A stretch of DNA of 64,000 bases from the NCBI RefSeq assembly GCF_900188205.1, contig NZ_FZOH01000001.1, forward strand, positions 592,359 through 656,358, in the 5' to 3' direction. Positions 45,841 through 54,084 of this stretch are shown here, in pieces. Source of the DNA: Geodermatophilus saharensis (lineage in GTDB: Bacteria > Actinomycetota > Actinomycetes > Mycobacteriales > Geodermatophilaceae). Both the position numbers and the translations under genes were made by a program. The notes under the pieces are model-generated. The model did no database searches. It was not told the origin of the DNA and saw nothing but the letters and a program-made list of their open reading frames with translations. The number at the start of each line of letters is the position of its first letter. Position 1 is the stretch's first letter.

Positions 45841-47391
45841 TCACCGGATGCTCTGCAGCCCCGGCGAGGCGGTGTCCTGCGCGGCGCTGCTCGACGCCCG
45901 GCCCGTCCCCTGCACGGCGGACGGGGTCATGGCGAAGGTGAGGACGCCGTGCGCGACGGCGTCGGTCATCTCGTCCAGCGCGACCAGGTCGACGTTGTCG
46001 TACGTGTCGCACGCCGCGTGGTAGCACGGGTCGAAGGCGACCCCGGCGGTGCCGCCCCACTTCGCCGCCTGCTCCTCGGACTTGACGTCCTCCGCGCCGG
46101 TGAACAGGCCGCCGGCGGGGATCCCGGCCTCGACGAACGCGTCGTAGTCCGAGCGGCCGTCGAAGGCGGTCGGCTCGGTCTCCCGGCCGATGGACGCGAA
46201 GTAGTCGACGAAGACGTCCTCGACCACGCCCGACCCGGTCGACCCGGTCGAGGGGGTGTCCGATGCGTCGCCGTCGTAGACGAACCACCCCGGGTTGGGG
46301 GAACCGACCATGTCGAAGTTGAGCATCACGGCGATGTCCTTCAGCTCCCGCGTGGTGAGCTGGCTGACGTAGTAGGCCGAGCCCACGAGGCCGGCCTCCT
46401 CGGCGCCGAACCAGATGAACCGCACCTGGTTGACCGGCTCGATGCCCAGCTCGGCCATCTGCAGCGCCACCTCGAGCTGGGCGGCCGACCCGGAGCCGTT
46501 GTCGTTGATGCCCGGGCCCTCGGCGACGGAGTCGAGGTGGGCGCCGGAGACCACGACGCGGTCGGTGCGCCCGGTCGTCGTCTCGGCGATGACGTTCTCG
46601 GACCGGCGGACCTCGGAGAGGGTGGTCGCGCTCACCGTCATGGTGACCGTCCGGCCCGCGGCGGCCTCCGCCTCGATGAACTCGACCAGGGCGGCACCGG
46701 CCTCCGAGCTCATCTCCAGGACCGGCACGTCCTGCGGGAAGCTCGCCTGCCCGAACTCCACACCGGTCCGGTCGGGGCTGTTGCCCTCGTTGAAGATGAT
46801 CACCGCGTCGGCGCCGGCCGCGACCGCGTTGGCGATCTTGACGGAGAAGTCGCAGGTCCCGCGCTGGATCAGCGCGATGTCGCCGGTGAAGCCGGCGAAG
46901 TCGGCGGCCTCGCACCCGGCGTTCGACGTGCCCGTGGGCTGCCCCACCGGCAGCGGGACGACGTTGTCCGCGACGCCCTGCACCACGCCGGTGACCGTGC
47001 CGGTCCCGGAGTAGTCCATCGTCGAGATGTCCACGCCCTCGACGTAGGTGAAGGGGAACCCCGGCGAGGTGCCCACGGCGGTCGCGGGGGCCAGCTCCTC
47101 GTAGAAGAAGTAGTCGAACGGCTGGCGCGTCACCTCGTAGCCGGCCGCCGCCATCAGCCCCGCCACGTAGTCGGCGGACAGCTGGTAACCGAGGGTGCTG
47201 GCCTCACGGGTGCCGTCGCTCAGGTCCGCGAACTCCTGGAACTCGGCCTGGTGGGCCCGCACCGCCTCCACCGTGACCGCGTCCCGCAGGTCGCTGGTAT
47301 CGGTCAGCGGAGCGGCGGACGCGCCCGCCGTCGGTACGGCCACCAACGTCCCGACGGCGAGTGCGGCGACGACCCAGCGTGGTCTGCTCAT
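45841..47391 (-). CDS. Secreted M28-family aminopeptidase with PA domain
   Basis: A 516-residue exported zinc exopeptidase. Signal peptide SRPRWVVAALAVGTLVAVPTAGASA, then a PA (protease-associated) domain around 145-260 (ADFAGFTGDIALIQRGTCDFSVKIANAVAAGADAVIIFN), then the M28 catalytic domain: VVSGAHLDSVAEGPGINDNGSGSAAQLE (zinc His/Asp), FIWFGAEEAGLVGSAYYV (catalytic Glu pair), LNFDMVGSPNPG (Asp) and FDPCYHAACDTYDNV (His, in a Cys-bridged loop). It resembles Streptomyces aminopeptidase and the mycobacterial lipoprotein aminopeptidase. GGGAGG precedes the ATG at 47391. It probably scavenges peptides outside the cell. Confidence 0.93.
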   Translation of the reverse strand: MSRPRWVVAALAVGTLVAVPTAGASAAPLTDTSDLRDAVTVEAVRAHQAEFQEFADLSDGTREASTLGYQLSADYVAGLMAAAGYEVTRQPFDYFFYEELAPATAVGTSPGFPFTYVEGVDISTMDYSGTGTVTGVVQGVADNVVPLPVGQPTGTSNAGCEAADFAGFTGDIALIQRGTCDFSVKIANAVAAGADAVIIFNEGNSPDRTGVEFGQASFPQDVPVLEMSSEAGAALVEFIEAEAAAGRTVTMTVSATTLSEVRRSENVIAETTTGRTDRVVVSGAHLDSVAEGPGINDNGSGSAAQLEVALQMAELGIEPVNQVRFIWFGAEEAGLVGSAYYVSQLTTRELKDIAVMLNFDMVGSPNPGWFVYDGDASDTPSTGSTGSGVVEDVFVDYFASIGRETEPTAFDGRSDYDAFVEAGIPAGGLFTGAEDVKSEEQAAKWGGTAGVAFDPCYHAACDTYDNVDLVALDEMTDAVAHGVLTFAMTPSAVQGTGRASSSAAQDTASPGLQSIR

Positions 47392-47568
47392 GGCTTGCCT
47401 CCCGGCCATCCCGGACCCGCGGGGCGCGAGCCCGGCAGGGGGCGCAGCGTACGACCGGCCGGCCGGGTCCGGACCCGTTCCCGGCGCGGTGCCCCGGCCG
47501 GACGGGGAGGACCACGGGGCGTGGGCCGCTCCCACCGGACGCCCGGCGGCGGGTCCGGCGGGCGCGGC

Positions 47569-48039
47569 TCAGCGCAGGTCGAGCCGGACGAGCGACAGGC
47601 CCGACCGGGTCACCGCGTCCTGCAGCTCCTCGAGGGGCGGTGTGCGGCCCACGGTGGTCGGCACGCCCATCCGGCGCTGCGCGGCCCGCCAGCCCATCTC
47701 CTCGATCAGCCGCCGGTACAGCGCCGCCACCCCCGGCGGGTCGGTGACCGGCGTGGCGCGTGCCGGGCGCCGCTTCCCGCGGAACGTCACCTCCACGTCG
47801 GCGCCGCCGGCGCAGTTGTGCCGCCACCCGCTGGTGGTGAACACCGTCGGGACGCCGTCGACGACGTGGTAGCCCACCGGGAGGTCGTGGCGCCGGCCGG
47901 TGCGCCGGCCGGTGAGGTGGAGGACGAGCAGCTGGTCGCGGGCGACGCCGCGGGCCACCAGCCGGCGCACCAGGGGGTTGACCAGCCGCACCAGCGCGGT
48001 CGGCGGGTGACGGCGCTCGACGGCGTGCTGCTCGCTCAG
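47569..48039 (-). CDS. Deazaflavin (F420)-dependent nitroreductase family protein
   Basis: A split-barrel protein of the Ddn family, about 156 residues from the proposed start. Seen: VARDQLLVLHLTGRRTGRRHDLPVGYHVVDGVPTVFTTSGWRHNCAGGADVEVTFRGKRRPARATPVTDP, the usual F420-binding beta barrel, and a helical C-terminus. It likely uses reduced F420. The start is unusual: no good ATG or GTG has a ribosome binding site, but a CTG at 48039 (LSEQHAVERRH) lies six bases after GAGGAG. A GTG at 47991 is the alternative and would remove 16 residues. Confidence 0.82.
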   Translation of the reverse strand: MSEQHAVERRHPPTALVRLVNPLVRRLVARGVARDQLLVLHLTGRRTGRRHDLPVGYHVVDGVPTVFTTSGWRHNCAGGADVEVTFRGKRRPARATPVTDPPGVAALYRRLIEEMGWRAAQRRMGVPTTVGRTPPLEELQDAVTRSGLSLVRLDLR

Positions 48040-48196
48040 GACGGGCTCCTCGGTCGGCTCCGGGTGGGTGCGCCCTGGACCGTCCCGGCACCGGGCGACG
48101 CGCGGCCGGTCCGGGCCGCCGGCGACCGGCAGCGGAGCGGTGCGGTGATCGCTACGCTGCGCCGCTACGTCCGACCGACCGGGAACAGGGAGCGCC

Positions 48197-49669
48197 GTGG
48201 CCAGCGAGGCATCACCGACCGAGGCCAGGGAGTTCGCCGCGGGGCTGCGGTCGCTGCTCGACTGGCTGCACCTCACCGGGGAGGGCGCGCGCAACGAGGT
48301 CGTCACGCTGGTGCAGGAGACGCTGGGTCCCGAGCGCCTGCAGCAGTCGGTGGTCGCACGGGAGCTCCCGCCCCTCGAGCACGTCAACCTGCAGACCGCC
48401 CTCGACGCCTGGACCGCGACCGGCGGGCGCTCGGTGGAGGTGCGCGGCGTGGTGCTCCCGCCGCACTACGCCGGGATCGACCTGCAGCAGCTGATGACCG
48501 GCGAGGGACTGCCCCCGGTGCGCCTGAGCGCTCCCTCCGTGGTCGACCTGCCGAACGGTCCGGACTCCACGCTGGCCTGCCTGCGCACGGCCCTGCTGCT
48601 GGTCACCGACGACGCCGGGCGCTACGTGCTGCTGGTGCAGGGGCCGAGCGAGCACGAGCCGCGGCTGCGCGTCGAGGTCGCCGGGCTGCCGGTGCAGCAG
48701 GCGCAGGCCGTCCTCGCCGAGATCGACCGGCTGCGCCGCGAGCTGAACGTGTACCGCGGCCGGCTGGTCGAGGTCACCCAGGGACCGATGGGCCAGGTCG
48801 TGCTCACCTTCCTCGACCCGCCGGAGCTGCACCGCGACGAGGTCGTGCTGCCCGCCGCCGTCCTCGACCGCGTCGAGCGGCACGCCCTGGGCGTGGCCGC
48901 GCACCGCGCGGGCCTGCGCGCGGCAGGGCAGCACCTCAAGCGCGGCCTGCTCCTCTACGGACCGCCGGGCACCGGCAAGACCCACACCGTGCGCTACCTG
49001 CTGGGCCGGATGGAGGGCTACACCCGGCTGCTGCTCACCGGGCGGTCGCTCGGCACGGTCGGCTCGATCACCGACCTGGCCCGCGACCTGCAGCCGGCCG
49101 TGGTGGTGCTCGAGGACGTCGACCTCGTCGCCATGGACCGCTCCTTCGGCCCGGGCGGCAGCCCCGTGCTGTTCGACCTGCTCGACGCGATGGACGGCGC
49201 CGCTCCGGACGCCGACCTGCTGTTCGTCCTGACCACCAACCGGGCCGACCTGCTCGAGCCGGCCCTGGCCGCGCGGCCCGGGCGCATCGACGTCGCCGTC
49301 GACGTCGACCTGCCCGACGCCGCGGCCCGCCGCCGGCTGCTGGAGCTCTACGGCCGCGACGTGCCGCTGCAGCTGTCGGAGGACGACGTCACCGGCGCCG
49401 TCGGCCGCACCGAGGGCGTGACGGCGTCGTTCCTCAAGGAACTGCTGCGCCGCGCCGTCCTGGAGGCCCTGCACGAGCAGGACCCGCTCGACCGGGTCAC
49501 GGCCGTGCACGTCAGCCGCGCCCTCGACGACCTGCTCGACAGCACCCAGGCAGTGACCCGCACCCTGCTCGGCGTCGGCGGCGGGGCCGCCGTCGAGGGC
49601 GACGGGCACGGGCCCGGCCTCCCGCACCCGGTCGTGTTCACCGGCTCGTACGGCCCGTTCCGCGGGTGA
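48197..49669 (+). CDS. AAA+ ATPase with an unrecognised N-terminal domain
   Basis: A 490-residue protein. The first 240 residues (GLRSLLDWLHLTGEGARNEVVTLVQETLGPERLQQSVVARELPPLEHVNLQTALDAW pattern) are not recognised. The AAA domain has Walker A LYGPPGTGKTHTVRYLLG (about 253-262), Walker B VVVLEDVDLVAMDR (about 303), sensor 1 FVLTTNRADLLEPALAARPGRIDVAVDVDLPD with the Arg finger, and a C-terminal helical lid. It resembles single-ring FtsH/CDC48-type ATPases without a protease. GTG start with AGGGAG upstream. Divergent from the nitroreductase; no obvious partner. Confidence 0.85.
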   Translation: MASEASPTEAREFAAGLRSLLDWLHLTGEGARNEVVTLVQETLGPERLQQSVVARELPPLEHVNLQTALDAWTATGGRSVEVRGVVLPPHYAGIDLQQLMTGEGLPPVRLSAPSVVDLPNGPDSTLACLRTALLLVTDDAGRYVLLVQGPSEHEPRLRVEVAGLPVQQAQAVLAEIDRLRRELNVYRGRLVEVTQGPMGQVVLTFLDPPELHRDEVVLPAAVLDRVERHALGVAAHRAGLRAAGQHLKRGLLLYGPPGTGKTHTVRYLLGRMEGYTRLLLTGRSLGTVGSITDLARDLQPAVVVLEDVDLVAMDRSFGPGGSPVLFDLLDAMDGAAPDADLLFVLTTNRADLLEPALAARPGRIDVAVDVDLPDAAARRRLLELYGRDVPLQLSEDDVTGAVGRTEGVTASFLKELLRRAVLEALHEQDPLDRVTAVHVSRALDDLLDSTQAVTRTLLGVGGGAAVEGDGHGPGLPHPVVFTGSYGPFRG

Positions 49670-49747
49670 CACCATCGCCCGGTGGCGGGACGGCGCCGCG
49701 GACCCGACCCCCGATCCACGGATCGGTCAGCCAGTGAGGCAGGCGCG

Positions 49748-51199
49748 ATGACGCAGGAGCCAGCACACACGATCCACGTCGACGGCGAGTGGCGCGCGGC
49801 CGAGGGCGGCGCGACGTTCCCCGTCACGGACCCGGCGACCGGCGAGGTCATCGGCCGGGCCTCCGACGGCGACCGGGCCGACACCGCCGCCGCGATCGCC
49901 GCCGCGGAGCGTGCGCTGCCGGCCTGGTCGGGCGCGACCGCCTACGAGCGCGCGGCGGTGCTCGCGAGGGCCGACGCGCTGATGCGGGAGCGGCGCCGGG
50001 ACCTCGCCGCGCTGATGACCCGCGAGCAGGGCAAGCCGCTCAAGGCCGCGATGAACGAGGTGGCCTACGCCGCGGACTTCCTGGCCTGGTTCGCCGAGGA
50101 GGCCAAGCGCGTCGGCGGGGTCACGATCCCCTCGGCGCGGGCCGACCAGCGGTTCGTGACGATGCGCCAGGCCGTCGGCGTGGTCGCGGCCATCACGCCG
50201 TGGAACTACCCGATCTCGATGCTCACCCGCAAGCTCGCCCCTGCCGTCGCCGCGGGGTGCACCTCGGTGCTCAAGCCCGCCGAGCAGACCCCGCTGTGCG
50301 CGGTGGCGACCGTGCAGCTGCTCGTCGACGCCGGGCTACCCGCCGGGGTGGTCAACCTGGTCACCACCAGCCGCCCGGCGGAGGTCGGTGACGAGCTGCT
50401 CGACTCACCGGTGGTCCGCAAGCTCACCTTCACCGGCTCCACCGCCGTCGGGAAGGTGCTGGTGGCCAGGGCCGGCGCCACGCTCAAGCGGGTCTCGGTG
50501 GAGCTGGGCGGGCACGCGCCGTTCATCGTCTTCGGTGACGCGGACCCGGTGCGGGCGGCCAAGGGGGCCGCGCTGGTCAAGTTCCTCAACACCGGCCAGG
50601 CCTGCATCAGCCCGAACCGCATCTACGTGCACCGCTCCCTCTACGACACCTTCGTCGCCACCCTCGAGCAGCGGATCGCCGCGCTGCGGGTCGGGCGGGG
50701 CGACCAGGAGGGCATCTCGATCGGCCCGCTCATCGACGAGCGCGCCGTGGCGAAGATGGCGGCGCAGGTCGACGACGCCCGGACCCGCGGCGCCCGGGTC
50801 GTGGCCGGGGGCGAGCGCCTGCAGGTCGAGGGGCTCGGCGGGACGACCTTCTTCTCGCCCACGCTGCTGGCCGACGTGACGCCGGACATGCTCGTCTCCC
50901 GGGAGGAGACCTTCGGCCCGATCGCCGCGGTCACCCCGTTCGACGACGAGGACGAGGTCGTCGCGCGGGCCAACGACACCGAGTACGGCCTGGCCGCGTA
51001 CGTCTACACCAACGACCTGTCCACCGCGATCCGGGTGACCGAGAAGCTGCGCTTCGGGATGGTGGGCGTCAACGACATCAACCCGACGTCGGCCGCCGCC
51101 CCCTTCGGCGGCGTCAAGGCCAGCGGGCTGGGACGTGAGGGCGGCTACGAGGGCATCGACGAGTACCTCGACACCAAGCTCGTCGGCATCGCGACCTGA
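49748..51199 (+). CDS. gabD: Succinate-semialdehyde dehydrogenase-like (GabD type)
   Basis: A 483-residue aldehyde dehydrogenase. Motifs: AAITPWNYPISMLTRKLAPAVAAGC, VSVELGGHAPFIVF (catalytic Glu), NTGQACISPNRIYVH (catalytic Cys) and PFGGVKASGLGREGGYEGIDEYLDTK at the end, all in the GabD pattern for oxidation of succinate semialdehyde. It differs clearly from the paralogue at 6185 (CTASKR versus CISPNR after the Cys), so the two probably differ in cofactor or substrate. ATG with GAGGCAGG upstream. Followed by a decayed oxygenase gene. Confidence 0.88.
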   Translation: MTQEPAHTIHVDGEWRAAEGGATFPVTDPATGEVIGRASDGDRADTAAAIAAAERALPAWSGATAYERAAVLARADALMRERRRDLAALMTREQGKPLKAAMNEVAYAADFLAWFAEEAKRVGGVTIPSARADQRFVTMRQAVGVVAAITPWNYPISMLTRKLAPAVAAGCTSVLKPAEQTPLCAVATVQLLVDAGLPAGVVNLVTTSRPAEVGDELLDSPVVRKLTFTGSTAVGKVLVARAGATLKRVSVELGGHAPFIVFGDADPVRAAKGAALVKFLNTGQACISPNRIYVHRSLYDTFVATLEQRIAALRVGRGDQEGISIGPLIDERAVAKMAAQVDDARTRGARVVAGGERLQVEGLGGTTFFSPTLLADVTPDMLVSREETFGPIAAVTPFDDEDEVVARANDTEYGLAAYVYTNDLSTAIRVTEKLRFGMVGVNDINPTSAAAPFGGVKASGLGREGGYEGIDEYLDTKLVGIAT

Positions 51200-51421
51200 A
51201 CCACGGTGCGGGACGTCCCGCTCCGCGGCCCGCGCGGGCGGAGCGGTCGGTAGGGCGTGGCACCGCGCGTGGCTGTCCGCCGACGACGGTCGGTGTCGTG
51301 GCGACGCCCCTCGACGCGCCGTCCGCGCGGTTCGCCCGGCCCGGGGCGGGCCCAGCGAGCGGACGCCGCGGATGGCCTCCCCCCTGCGACGGCAGCGGGC
51401 CGACACGAGTACCGGGGGTCG

Positions 51422-52093
51422 AGCACGACCGAGACGGCCCGGACGGCGACGACCATCCCCGTCCTGGACACGGCGCTGCTGGACCAGGGGGAGGCCCGCG
51501 CGGCGGAGTTCCTCGACGCCCTGCGCGCCGCCACCCACGAGGTCGGGTTCTCCTACCTGGTCGGTCACGGCATCCCGGAGGAGGTGACCGCGCGCGCGTT
51601 CGCCCACGCGGCCCGGTTGTTCGCGCTGCCCCTGGAGGACAAGCGCCGGGTCGAGATGCCGCGCAGCCCCCACTTCCGTGGTCACACCCGCGCCGGGGGC
51701 GAGCGACCCAGGGCCGGGCCGACTGGCGGGAGCAGATCGACATCGCCGCCGAACGGGCACCCTCCGACGACCCCGCCGCCCCGGCCTGCATGCGGCTGGA
51801 GGGCCCCGACCTGTGGCCGGAGGCGCTGCCCGGCCTGCGGGAGGTCTTCACCGACTGGGAGGCCCGGTGCACCGCGGTCGCCCGCCGGCTCCTCCACTCC
51901 TGAGCGCGGGCGCTGGGCAGCCCGGCCGACGTCTTCGACAGCGCGTTCGGTGACCGCCCGTCCACGCTCGTCAAGCTGGTCCGCTACCCGGGCGGGAGGA
52001 GCGGGGCAGGGGGTCGGTGCCCACAAGGGCCCCGGTGTGCTCACGCTGCTGGTGATCGAGCCCGGCAACCTGGCCGGCCGGGCCCGGGCGTAG
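51422..52093 (+). pseudogene. Isopenicillin N synthase-like Fe(II)/2OG oxygenase, decayed
   Basis: The N-terminal third reads well in one frame (IPVLDTALLDQGEARAAEFLDALRAATHEVGFSYLVGHGIPEE, then ALPLEDKRRVEM). Near 51700-51712 the frame shifts, continuing as QGRADWREQIDIAAERAPSDDPAAP and GPDLWPEALPGLREVFTDWEARCTAVARRLLHS. A TGA at 51901-51903 then stands where family members have Trp, and ARALGSPADVFDSAFGDRPSTLVKLVRYPG continues after it. A final frame change leads to VGAHKGPGVLTLLV, where the metal-binding H-x-D has become H-K-G. At least two frameshifts, one nonsense and one active-site change make function very unlikely. The original start is unclear. Family members oxidise various small molecules, not only antibiotics. 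Confidence 0.8.
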
Positions 52094-52193
52094 CGCACGA
52101 GGGCCGGTCCCGCGGGCGGGACGGACCGGCAGGACGACGCGGCCCAGCCGGTCGGCAGCGGCCACACGGGCTGCCCGCGCACCGGAGACGACG

Positions 52194-52223
52194 ACGGCCC
52201 GGACGGAGGACCGTCCGGGCCGT
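52194..52223. terminator. Terminator after tRNA-Arg
   Basis: A perfect 13-bp stem (52194-52206 and 52211-52223), 4-nt loop AGGA. On the minus strand it follows the tRNA by 33 nt; on the plus strand it could end residual transcription of the decayed oxygenase. Confidence 0.8.
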
Positions 52224-52256
52224 TTCGATGAGCCGTTGACCTGGGGTTCTGTGTTG

Positions 52257-52328
52257 TGCCCCCGGCAGGATTCGAACCTGCGCACCCGCCTCCGGAGGGC
52301 GGTGCTCTATCCCCTGAGCTACGGGGGC
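52257..52328 (-). tRNA. tRNA-Arg (anticodon CCG)
   Basis: A 72-nt cloverleaf: acceptor stem GCCCCCG/CGGGGGC, D arm GCTCAGGGGATAGAGC, anticodon stem CCGCC/GGCGG with loop CTCCGGA (anticodon CCG, reading CGG), a 4-nt variable loop and T arm GCAGG TTCGAAT CCTGC. Discriminator A; CCA is not encoded. Frequent CGG use in this DNA makes it important. argS lies 1.8 kb away. Confidence 0.95.
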
Positions 52329-52380
52329 TCGGGGCAGGAGAGAAGTTACCAGCCGCCCCCGCCCGTCCCGACGGCGGGAC

Positions 52381-53067
52381 TCAGGGCGCGGGCAGCGGCG
52401 TCCCGCCCCGCGCGGTGAGCATGTCGACCATCGTCGTCACCTCGGCGGTCTGCGTGTCGGCGATGGACCGCGCCAGCGTGCGCACGGCGGGCTCGGCCGC
52501 GTGCTGGGCGGCGTACTGCGCCATGTCGAAGCCGCCCTGGTGGTGGCGGATCATCAGCCGCAGGAACTCCACGTCGAACGCCGTCCCGCTCAGCGACCGC
52601 AGGTCCGCCAGCTCCGCCTCGGTGGCCATCCCCGGCATGAGCGCGCCATCCATCGACGACGTGTCGTGCCCGGTGTGCCCGCCGCCCATCCAGGCCATGT
52701 GCTCACCGCCGGAGCGCGGCAGTCCCCACAGCGACAGCCACCCCTCCATCTGCCCGGCCTGGTTCGTCTGCGTGCTGGAGATGTCGAACGCCAGCCGCCG
52801 GACCTCGGGGTCGGTGCTGCGCTCGAGCGCCAGGTTGGCCATCTCCACGCCCTGCCGGTGGTGCACCGCCATGTCGCGGGAGAACCCGGCGTCGACCGAG
52901 TCGGCGGTCGGCCTCGGGGCCTGGCCGATGCCCAGGCCCACCGCCAGCCCGCCGCCGAGGGCCACCAGCGCGACGGCGATGAGGGCCAGCAGGGCGGCGC
53001 GCAGCCCGCGGCCGCGCGGGCGCGGGGCGGGGGAGTCCTGCTCGGGGCGGACGGCGGTGGCGGTCAT
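52381..53067 (-). CDS. DUF305 membrane-anchored protein
   Basis: A 228-residue protein with an N-terminal anchor helix (LRAALLALIAVALVALGGGLAVGLGIG) and a DUF305 four-helix ferritin-like domain. The paired motifs are DMAVHHRQGVEMANLALE and LRLMIRHHQGGFDMAQYAAQHA, with His/Met-rich stretches (GGEHMAWMGGGHTGHDTSSMDG) between them that could bind copper or other soft metals. Exposed outside the membrane. It is downstream of the DUF3105 gene with a 7-nt spacer, a pairing common in actinobacteria. No biochemical function is established for the pair. Confidence 0.88.
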   Translation of the reverse strand: MTATAVRPEQDSPAPRPRGRGLRAALLALIAVALVALGGGLAVGLGIGQAPRPTADSVDAGFSRDMAVHHRQGVEMANLALERSTDPEVRRLAFDISSTQTNQAGQMEGWLSLWGLPRSGGEHMAWMGGGHTGHDTSSMDGALMPGMATEAELADLRSLSGTAFDVEFLRLMIRHHQGGFDMAQYAAQHAAEPAVRTLARSIADTQTAEVTTMVDMLTARGGTPLPAP

Positions 53068-53074
53068 CGCGACC

Positions 53075-53893
53075 TCACTCCGTGGTCGAGCCGTCCGCCG
53101 CGGCGGTGGGCGTGGTCGGCGCGTCGGTGGTCATCGCGTCCGTGCCGCGGCTCTGGTCGCCGACGACCAGCGGGTCGGCCACGAACGTCGGGTTCTCGCA
53201 GCTGGCACCGATCTCGGGGTAGTGGCCCTCGACCTCGCCGTTGAAGGTGAGGAAGTCGGCGAACTGCTCGATGCGCGGGTCGTCGACGGAGTCCACCTTC
53301 AGCTGGTGGTTCCACGACTGCAGGCTGACCGCGGAGTCGAGGCCGGCGTAGGGCGACAGCAGCCGGCCCGAGACGCCGTCGACCAGGTCGGCCAGCTTCT
53401 CCACGTCGTCGCCGGACACCCGCTCGGGGTCGTAGGCGATCCACACGGCGCCGTGCTCGAGGGAGTGGACGGCGTTCTCGTGCCGGACGTCGACGTCGTA
53501 GACGGTGCCGGTGCAGTCGGCCCACTCGCCGTCGTGCGGCCCGCCCACCGGCGGCGACTGCTCGTACTCGACGGGGGTGGACACGTGCTCCTGGCCGGCG
53601 GCGTAGTCGAAGCTCTCGATCCCGGAGATCTCGTCGAGCGAGTCGATGCGCTCGGCGTCGGACTGGCGCACCTGCACGACCGCGTAGGTGATGGCCGCGA
53701 CGGCGAACACGACGACGGCGATCGCGGCGGCGATCAGACCCCACGGCCGCTGCTGGGTGACCACCTGCGTCGGCGGGCGGGTGCGCCCCCGGCCCCCCGA
53801 CGACCTCGTCGCCGACGCCGGTCGCGCGCCGGACCCGGACCGGCTCGACCCGCCCCCGGCGCGGCCGGCATCGGGCTTGCGGTCCTTGGCCAC
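53075..53893 (-). CDS. DUF3105 membrane-anchored protein
   Basis: A 272-residue protein: a basic, Gly/Ser-rich cytosolic N-terminus of about 45 residues, a transmembrane helix ([24 protein letters not shown]) and an external DUF3105 domain with [54 protein letters not shown] and [18 protein letters not shown], rich in His and with two Cys. The Thr/Ala tail is low-complexity. GTG start with GAGGAGA 5 nt upstream. Operon with DUF305; both may act at the cell surface, perhaps on metals, but this is inference. Confidence 0.88.
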   Translation of the reverse strand: MAKDRKPDAGRAGGGSSRSGSGARPASATRSSGGRGRTRPPTQVVTQQRPWGLIAAAIAVVVFAVAAITYAVVQVRQSDAERIDSLDEISGIESFDYAAGQEHVSTPVEYEQSPPVGGPHDGEWADCTGTVYDVDVRHENAVHSLEHGAVWIAYDPERVSGDDVEKLADLVDGVSGRLLSPYAGLDSAVSLQSWNHQLKVDSVDDPRIEQFADFLTFNGEVEGHYPEIGASCENPTFVADPLVVGDQSRGTDAMTTDAPTTPTAAADGSTTE

Positions 53894-54072
53894 GTGCTCT
53901 CCTCGGTGCTCGTCGGTGCTCGTCGAGTGGTGTGTCCGCCGGTCGTGGCGCAGCATGGGTGCGCGCCGGCGTGGCAGGGTTCGCGCCTGCCCTCGTCCGC
54001 GAGTCTAGGTCGCGTACCTGTGCACTCCCTGGCACCACGGGTGCGGCGGGCAAGCGGGTCGCGCCCGCTGCG

Positions 54073-54078
54073 TACGAT
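54073..54078 (+). promoter_or_regulatory. -10 element of the argS-thrB operon
   Basis: TACGAT ends 6 nt before the argS GTG, implying a leaderless operon mRNA. No T-box or attenuator fits in front of it. Confidence 0.5.
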
Positions 54079-54084
54079 CCCCAG

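Noticed and set aside
44728..49737. 1669-codon plus-strand open frame across 44.7-49.7 kb
   Set aside because: It runs antisense to the hydrolase, peptidase and nitroreductase genes and out of frame with the AAA+ gene; its low-complexity translation has no domain pattern.
53932..54084. T-box or amino-acid riboswitch before argS-thrB
   Set aside because: The -10 element lies only 6 nt before the argS start, leaving no leader, and no conserved T-box sequence is visible.
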